From Chloroflexota bacterium (GTDB taxonomy: Bacteria > Chloroflexota > Anaerolineae > Anaerolineales > UBA11657): a stretch of DNA of 10,249 nt. The stretch covers positions 1 to 10,249 of the forward strand of contig QWRL01000078.1 in assembly GCA_003670425.1 (NCBI GenBank). Direction: 5' to 3'. Under the pieces are notes generated by a model. That model made no database searches. It worked only from the letters and a program-made list of their open reading frames with translations, and was not told where the DNA came from. Positions 6,183-10,249 of the stretch are shown in pieces (position 1 is the stretch's first letter; each line of letters begins with the position of its first letter). The translations under genes and the position numbers were made by a program.

Positions 6183-8189
6183 TTAGGGGCGCAGTCCGTC
6201 CGCCAAAATCTCGGCCACATCGCGCACCTGCACCGTGTTGCCGTCAGCGCGATTTGCATCGCCCGGCATATGCATGCAGACTGGGCAGCCGACGGCGAGT
6301 GTGCTTGCGCCGCTGGCTTGCACTTCTGCGAAGCGGTTGTTGTTGATGCCTTCGGTGCCGGGCTCTTCTTCCTTCCACATTTGCGCGCCGCCGGCGCCGC
6401 AGCAAAAAGAATTGCGCCCGCTGCGCGGCAGCTCAAGCAGCTCGATGTTGTTGGAGCGCAGCGCTTCGCGCGGGTCGTTGTAAATGCCGTTGTGGCGCCC
6501 CAGATAGCACGGGTCATGAAAGGTGACCGTGCCGTTGCTGTGCGCCGGGTCCAGCTGCAGCCGGCCGGATTGCAGCAGCTCGTTGAGGAATGTGGTGTGG
6601 TGCACCACCTCAAAGCGCCCGCCAAAGTCCGGATACTCGGCGCCTAATGTGTGCAGGCAGTGCGGGCAGGTGGCCACAATCTTGCGCACGCCCGCGTTTT
6701 GCAGCGTGCCGATGTTGGCAGTTGCCATTTCGGAAAATAAATACTCGTTGCCCGCGCGGCGCGCCATGTCGCCAGTGCATTTTTCGCGGTTGCCCAGCAC
6801 CGCAAAGTTCACCTTGGCGGACTGCATCAGTTTTACAAACGCCCGCGCCACTTCACGGGCGCGCGGATCAAAACTGGCCGCACAGCCCACCCAGTACAGT
6901 ACTTCAAACGCCGGGTTCTCTTCCACGGTGGGCACGCCGAGGCCGTCGTACCATTCGCTGCGCTTGCTGGCCAGCTGCCACGGATTCCCCTGGCGCTCAA
7001 TGCCATTGAACGCGCCCAGCAGCTTGTCCGGGAAGCGCGCCGAGGTCAGCACTTCATGACGGCGCATTTGCAGAATATCAAACATCGGCTCGTCGCCCAC
7101 CGGGCACACTTCCACACACGCGCCGCACGCGGTGCAGGCCCACAGCGCGGACTCGCTGATGGCATGCCCCAGCAGTGGTGTGGATGATGGCGCACCACTG
7201 GCCAGCGCCGCCATCTCGGTGCGCAGCAGGTAGCGCTTGTTCACTTCCAGCGCAGACGGCGAAAGTTCCTTGCCGGTCACAAACGCCGGGCACACATCCT
7301 GGCAGCGGTTGCACATGACACAGGCAAACGCATCCAGCACATGCTTCTGGCCCAGGTCTTCAATGCGCTCCACGCCAAACTTCTCGCGCGTTGAGTCCTC
7401 AAAATCCAGCCGCGGCAGTGCGCCCAGCGCAGCGCGCTGCGGGCGCAGCAAATAGTTCACCGGCGCTGCCATCAAGTGCAGATGCTTGCTGTATGGAAAG
7501 TAGGGCAGAAAGAAAAGGATTAATCCGAGTGCCAGCCACCAGGCAATGTGCTGCAGCGTCAACAGTGTGCCGCTGTCCAGCCCGCGGAAGGCGGTTGCCA
7601 GTGTGCTGGCAAACGGCTGCCACGCATCGGGCGTGCGCTGTGCAATTTCAAAGCTGACGCCCAGCAGGCGGAAGCCCACATGAAACAGGATGAACACGCC
7701 CACAATCAGCGAGTCGCGCCGGATACCGGCCGCAGCGTCCGGCCGCACCAGGCTGCGCTTGGAGAGCACAAGCGCTGCGTCGCGCAGCAAAAAGCGCCGC
7801 GCCAAAAAGTAGGCCACGCCACCCAGCACGGCCACGGTCAGACCGTCCGCCAGCAGGCGGTAGATGCCGCCCGCAAGTGTGTCCCCCAAAAAGTGAAAGC
7901 CGGGAATAAACCCCTGCAGCGTATCGGCTGCATTCACCAGAAAGTAGTACGTGAAGCCCCACGCCACAAATGCGTGCACCACGCTGGTGCCCACGCGTGT
8001 TTTCAGCACGGTGCGCTGCGAGAGGAAAACCACCAGTGCGTTCCACATGCGCAGCGGCAGCTGGTTCCATTGCAAGTCCGGCTCGCCGCGCAGCACAATG
8101 CGGAACACCATGCCAAAGTTGCGCACCGCCAGCGCGCCCGTTGAAAGCGCCAGGATCACAAAGATGATTTTTTCGGTGGTGGTTAGCAT
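6183..8189 (-). CDS. Membrane Fe-S oxidoreductase, HdrD/GlpC-like (EtfD/FadF type, putative ETF:quinone oxidoreductase)
   Basis: Predicted to carry electrons between a soluble donor, most likely electron-transfer flavoprotein, and membrane quinone. The N-terminal 235 residues form a cytochrome-b-like (nitrate reductase gamma-like) membrane domain with segments near 8-30, 68-88, 112-133, 160-180 and 207-230. His72, His170 and His214 lie in or beside these and are candidate heme ligands. Two ferredoxin-type 4Fe-4S motifs follow: Cys290/293/296/300 and Cys352/355/358/362. Two CCG-type cysteine-rich domains come last. The first has Cys436, Cys471 (KCTGD instead of CCG) and Cys508/511. The second is complete, with Cys561, Cys596-Cys597-Gly, Cys635 and Cys638. 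The CTGD variant plus the membrane domain point to the EtfD/FadF group rather than a true heterodisulfide reductase. No etfAB or acyl-CoA dehydrogenase gene is in the window. ATG 8189 has only a weak, distant purine stretch upstream. Confidence 0.85.
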   Translation of the reverse strand: MLTTTEKIIFVILALSTGALAVRNFGMVFRIVLRGEPDLQWNQLPLRMWNALVVFLSQRTVLKTRVGTSVVHAFVAWGFTYYFLVNAADTLQGFIPGFHFLGDTLAGGIYRLLADGLTVAVLGGVAYFLARRFLLRDAALVLSKRSLVRPDAAAGIRRDSLIVGVFILFHVGFRLLGVSFEIAQRTPDAWQPFASTLATAFRGLDSGTLLTLQHIAWWLALGLILFFLPYFPYSKHLHLMAAPVNYLLRPQRAALGALPRLDFEDSTREKFGVERIEDLGQKHVLDAFACVMCNRCQDVCPAFVTGKELSPSALEVNKRYLLRTEMAALASGAPSSTPLLGHAISESALWACTACGACVEVCPVGDEPMFDILQMRRHEVLTSARFPDKLLGAFNGIERQGNPWQLASKRSEWYDGLGVPTVEENPAFEVLYWVGCAASFDPRAREVARAFVKLMQSAKVNFAVLGNREKCTGDMARRAGNEYLFSEMATANIGTLQNAGVRKIVATCPHCLHTLGAEYPDFGGRFEVVHHTTFLNELLQSGRLQLDPAHSNGTVTFHDPCYLGRHNGIYNDPREALRSNNIELLELPRSGRNSFCCGAGGAQMWKEEEPGTEGINNNRFAEVQASGASTLAVGCPVCMHMPGDANRADGNTVQVRDVAEILADGLRP

Positions 8190-8244
8190 TTGATGACTTT
8201 TGTTCCGCCTTGCTGGATTTCAGGTACTGGTTGCTGCAGGCATT

Positions 8245-9291
8245 TCACATCTTCATTAGTTTTCGGGTCAGTTTAATCATGGCCTTAAAAGAGATGTCAG
8301 GGTGGGCAACCTGATTTACGGTCCCGACGACATAAATATTTTCTTTCGGGCTATAGTAAGCCAGAGCACCTGATAATCCTGAGTGTCCTATAAAATAAGG
8401 CACCGCACCCGTTGGATTGAAAATCCAGGGTAGCTTAAAAAGGTGCAAGCCAATTCCAGAACGCATTGGAAAGAATATCCTGTTCCATTCTTGCAATTCG
8501 TTAATGTATTTGGAAGGAAATAGCTTACCGAAAAAAAATGCTTCTATAAAAATGAGCATATCCGCGGACGTGGAAACGATTCCGCCATCACAACCAAATG
8601 AAGTCATCGCCTTGGGCACGTTTAGTTCGTTGGCTTTATAATATAGGGATTTGGGAATCGTGTCCTTTGCGTCTTGATAGAGGTGCGTTTTTGCCAAGCC
8701 TAGTGGTTTAATGATGGCTTCGTTGCAGTTTTCCGAATAAGATTTATTTGTGATGATTTCGATGATTTTTCCTAAAAGCTGAAAATTAGCATCGGAATAG
8801 TTTGCTTTGTTCTTTGAGCCTGGAATAAAAAGGGGCTTTATCGCTTTAGTCCTTTCCATAGCCTGGGCAAAAGTCCAAAATTGGTCTTTCCCCTTTTTAA
8901 TGTCGTCTTCCAGGCTTTTTCCATTCGCGCCTTTCCCTTGGAAATAATCGGGAAGCCCCGATGTATGGGCAAGCAGGTGTTTGATAGTTAATGCTTCAGA
9001 ATAGTCTTTTCCTTGATAAATGTGCAAGCCATGCAAAACGGCTTTATCTAGATATTTACTGATTTGGTCTTCAAGTAAGAGGGCGCCTTCTGATCTTAAA
9101 CGCAAAATAATGGAAGTGGTAAAAAGTTTGGTGGTGCTGGCTATAAAGTAGGGCTGATCCTGGGATAAATTTCCAGATGCACCAAGCCAAATGAAGTCGC
9201 CTTTTTTTACCGCGAAGGCAGCCCCGAAGACTTTCTTTCCGTCAATGGTTCGGTCTAGGATTGCTTGCAGAGCGGGTTCTATTTCGGTCAT
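8245..9291 (-). CDS. Serine hydrolase, beta-lactamase/PBP class C fold
   Basis: Belongs to the large beta-lactamase-like (class C / D-Ala-D-Ala carboxypeptidase / esterase EstB) family, which acts through an acyl-serine intermediate. The three family motifs are present: SxxK as STTK with nucleophile Ser52 and Lys55; the Tyr motif as YSD at 165-167 (Asp in place of the Asn of many class C enzymes, a common variant in peptidase/esterase members); and HSG at 303-305 in place of KTG. LLAHTSGLPDY at 106-116 is also typical. At 348 residues it is near single-domain length. There is no signal peptide, so it appears cytoplasmic unless exported otherwise. The substrate cannot be deduced, and nothing here shows it confers antibiotic resistance. 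The start has no Shine-Dalgarno sequence. Base composition is clearly lower in G+C than both neighbours. Confidence 0.85.
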   Translation of the reverse strand: MTEIEPALQAILDRTIDGKKVFGAAFAVKKGDFIWLGASGNLSQDQPYFIASTTKLFTTSIILRLRSEGALLLEDQISKYLDKAVLHGLHIYQGKDYSEALTIKHLLAHTSGLPDYFQGKGANGKSLEDDIKKGKDQFWTFAQAMERTKAIKPLFIPGSKNKANYSDANFQLLGKIIEIITNKSYSENCNEAIIKPLGLAKTHLYQDAKDTIPKSLYYKANELNVPKAMTSFGCDGGIVSTSADMLIFIEAFFFGKLFPSKYINELQEWNRIFFPMRSGIGLHLFKLPWIFNPTGAVPYFIGHSGLSGALAYYSPKENIYVVGTVNQVAHPDISFKAMIKLTRKLMKM

Positions 9292-9432
9292 CTGCTGTAG
9301 TTGCTTTGTTCAAGTATTGAAAGCTGATTGCAACCTCGAAAGAGGTGCTTTTAATTGACCTAAATAGTGCTTGCGTCCGGCAGGATTGTGATTGGCGCTA
9401 ATTATTGTCGTCCAATGCATTGTTGGCATGAC
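9292..9432. other. Intergenic gap upstream of the serine hydrolase
   Basis: This 141-bp gap lies between the DsbA-like stop and the hydrolase start and should carry any hydrolase promoter; I cannot pick convincing -35/-10 elements. It contains a small perfect hairpin, ACCTC-GAAA-GAGGT (9333-9346), followed on the plus strand by GCTTTTA, and a 10-bp palindrome CAATGCATTG (9413-9422). A 39-codon minus-strand open frame (ATG 9429 to TGA 9310) begins three bases after the DsbA-like stop. It resembles nothing I know and could easily be chance. Confidence 0.4.
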
Positions 9433-10188
9433 CTACTTGTTCTTCAACTCGCGGTCAATAATCTCGACGAAGACTTCGAGGGGCTGCGCGCCGACGAGCG
9501 GAATGCCGTTGATGAAGAAGGTTGGCGTGCCGGTCACGCCCAGTGCACGCGCGTCGTTAAAGTCCTTCTCCACTTCCGCGCTAAACTCACGCGAATTTAC
9601 GCAGGCGGCAAAACGCTCCTTGTCCAGGCCCATGGAAATTGCCAGCGACTGATATAGATCCGGGCCAAGCCGGTCGATGTTGGCAAATACGGCGTTGTGA
9701 AACTCCCAGAAGCGCCCCTGTGCATGGGCGCACTGCGATGCTTCCGCAGCCAGCGTGGCTTGCGGGTGGATTGAGGCCAGTGGAAAGTCACGGTACACAA
9801 AGCGCACTTGCTTGGGGTAGCGCTCCAGCAGCGTCACTAGTGTGGTTTGGTAGAACACGCGGCAGTACGGGCATTGGAAGTCGCTGAACTCGATAATGGT
9901 GACGGGCGCATCGGCATTGCCCCAGGACGGGTCGTCATCAGCTGAAACTTGCACGCGCTGCACCGGCGCTGCACCAGCGCTGTCCGCTGCAGTGTCAGGG
10001 CTGGCGGGCGTGGTGATGGCGGGGTTGGCGGAGGGTGGCGGCGCCGGCGTGCGGCCCCACACCACATAGCCCGCTGCAAGGCCGGAACCAAATACTAATA
10101 AGAACAGCAGCGGAACGACTACCCACTGGCGCAGCGTGCGGCGCAGCGCGGGACCGGCCTCCGTTTCGGTTGCGGTTACATCTTCCAT
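9433..10188 (-). CDS. Membrane-anchored DsbA-like thiol:disulfide oxidoreductase
   Basis: Extracytoplasmic thioredoxin-fold protein expected to form or rearrange disulfide bonds in exported proteins. A short cytoplasmic head (1-21) is followed by one membrane anchor (about 22-44) and a Pro/Ala/Ser-rich linker (about 45-88). The DsbA-type domain runs from about 89 to 251. The active site is CPYC at 106-109 within EFSDFQCPYCRVF. The conserved cis-Pro is Pro222 in GTPTFFINGIPLVGAQP. Two more cysteines, 153 and 196, sit in the helical insertion and may form a structural disulfide, as in other BdbD/DsbA relatives. The 251-residue length is usual for anchored members. The start has GGGGA about seven bases upstream and overlaps the end of the DUF423 gene, so the two are probably co-translated. 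No DsbB/VKOR partner gene is in the window, so oxidase and isomerase roles cannot be separated. Confidence 0.88.
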   Translation of the reverse strand: MEDVTATETEAGPALRRTLRQWVVVPLLFLLVFGSGLAAGYVVWGRTPAPPPSANPAITTPASPDTAADSAGAAPVQRVQVSADDDPSWGNADAPVTIIEFSDFQCPYCRVFYQTTLVTLLERYPKQVRFVYRDFPLASIHPQATLAAEASQCAHAQGRFWEFHNAVFANIDRLGPDLYQSLAISMGLDKERFAACVNSREFSAEVEKDFNDARALGVTGTPTFFINGIPLVGAQPLEVFVEIIDRELKNK

Positions 10189-10249
10189 GCCGCCATCCCC
10201 AGGCCCAGCCAGCCGCCGATGAACGCCACGCCGCCCAAAGGCGTGATTG
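10176..10249 (-). CDS. DUF423 (YgdD-like) membrane protein, C-terminal end only
   Basis: The last 23 codons of a gene that enters from the right edge. The frame reads ITPLGGVAFIGGW, then a hydrophobic stretch ending MAAWKM and a TAA stop at 10178-10176. The TP[LI]GG-xAF-xGW pattern is the characteristic C-terminal signature of the small DUF423 integral membrane proteins, whose function is unknown. The stop lies inside the DsbA-like coding region, giving a 13-bp overlap in a different frame, which suggests one transcript with translational coupling. Only the tail is visible, so the assignment rests on this one motif. Confidence 0.7.
   Translation of the reverse strand, partial: ITPLGGVAFIGGWLGLGMAAWKM

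Larger units (their letters stand above)
8190..9432. other. Low-G+C island, probably horizontally acquired
   Basis: Sampled 60-base lines inside this stretch count about 35-50% G+C (lines starting 8461 and 8701 each have 21 of 60), against 41 of 60 in the line starting 7801. The change begins near the start of the Fe-S oxidoreductase gene and ends at the DsbA-like gene. It holds one gene, the serine hydrolase, whose codons favour A/T-ending forms unlike its neighbours. I see no integrase, transposase, target-site duplication or integron recombination site at the edges, so the mode of entry is unknown. Confidence 0.6.

Noticed and set aside
8245..9291. Calling the serine hydrolase a resistance beta-lactamase.
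   Set aside because: It has the shared SxxK fold motifs but YSD and HSG variants, no signal peptide and no ampR-like neighbour. The family is broad and mostly made of peptidases and esterases.
8190..9432. The low-G+C hydrolase gene as an integron gene cassette or IS-borne gene.
   Set aside because: I found no matching attC-type core sites in the flanks, no terminal inverted repeats and no target duplication by eye.

Overview
This is a GC-rich bacterial chromosomal window. Most of it reads at roughly 60-68% G+C by hand count of sample lines, and the genes are densely packed. It holds seven protein genes that are complete or nearly so, plus the last 23 codons of an eighth. I see no rRNA, tRNA, CRISPR array, transposase, integrase or phage gene. 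Lineage is an inference. A lipoprotein-type efflux adaptor, a membrane-anchored DsbA-like protein with a long Pro/Ala linker, a FadF/EtfD-type Fe-S oxidoreductase and a degenerate TPR protein would fit a Chloroflexota-like or other high-GC environmental bacterium. No taxonomic marker is present.

Layout, left to right. (1) 2-3219, plus strand: the C-terminal part of a two-domain FtsX/MacB-type ABC permease, then a lipoprotein HlyD-like adaptor. These are two parts of one ABC export system; the ATPase is not in the window and probably lies upstream. A strong hairpin at 3238-3276 closes this unit. (2) 3324-6152, plus strand: an ALDH7-family dehydrogenase (alpha-aminoadipic semialdehyde / piperideine-6-carboxylate type, lysine catabolism), then a TPR-like protein of unknown role. 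The TPR gene begins in the same reading frame ten codons after the dehydrogenase stop. (3) 6183-8189, minus strand and convergent: a 668-residue membrane heterodisulfide-reductase-like Fe-S protein of the kind thought to pass electrons from ETF to the quinone pool. (4) 8190-9432: an island of clearly lower G+C carrying a minus-strand serine hydrolase of the beta-lactamase/penicillin-binding class C fold, flanked by a short gap and a 141-bp gap. It looks horizontally acquired. (5) 9433-10249, minus strand: a membrane-anchored DsbA-like thiol oxidoreductase whose start overlaps the end of a DUF423 (YgdD-like) membrane protein gene.

Lysine breakdown through the ALDH7 enzyme leads to acyl-CoA oxidation, which feeds ETF. 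The neighbouring Fe-S oxidoreductase is therefore metabolically compatible, but the two genes are convergent, so the link is only suggestive. I found no convincing new multi-gene system. The points most worth a second look are the cysteine-bearing insertion in the adaptor, the same-frame dehydrogenase/TPR pair, the foreign-looking hydrolase island, and the two stacked inverted repeats before the dehydrogenase.
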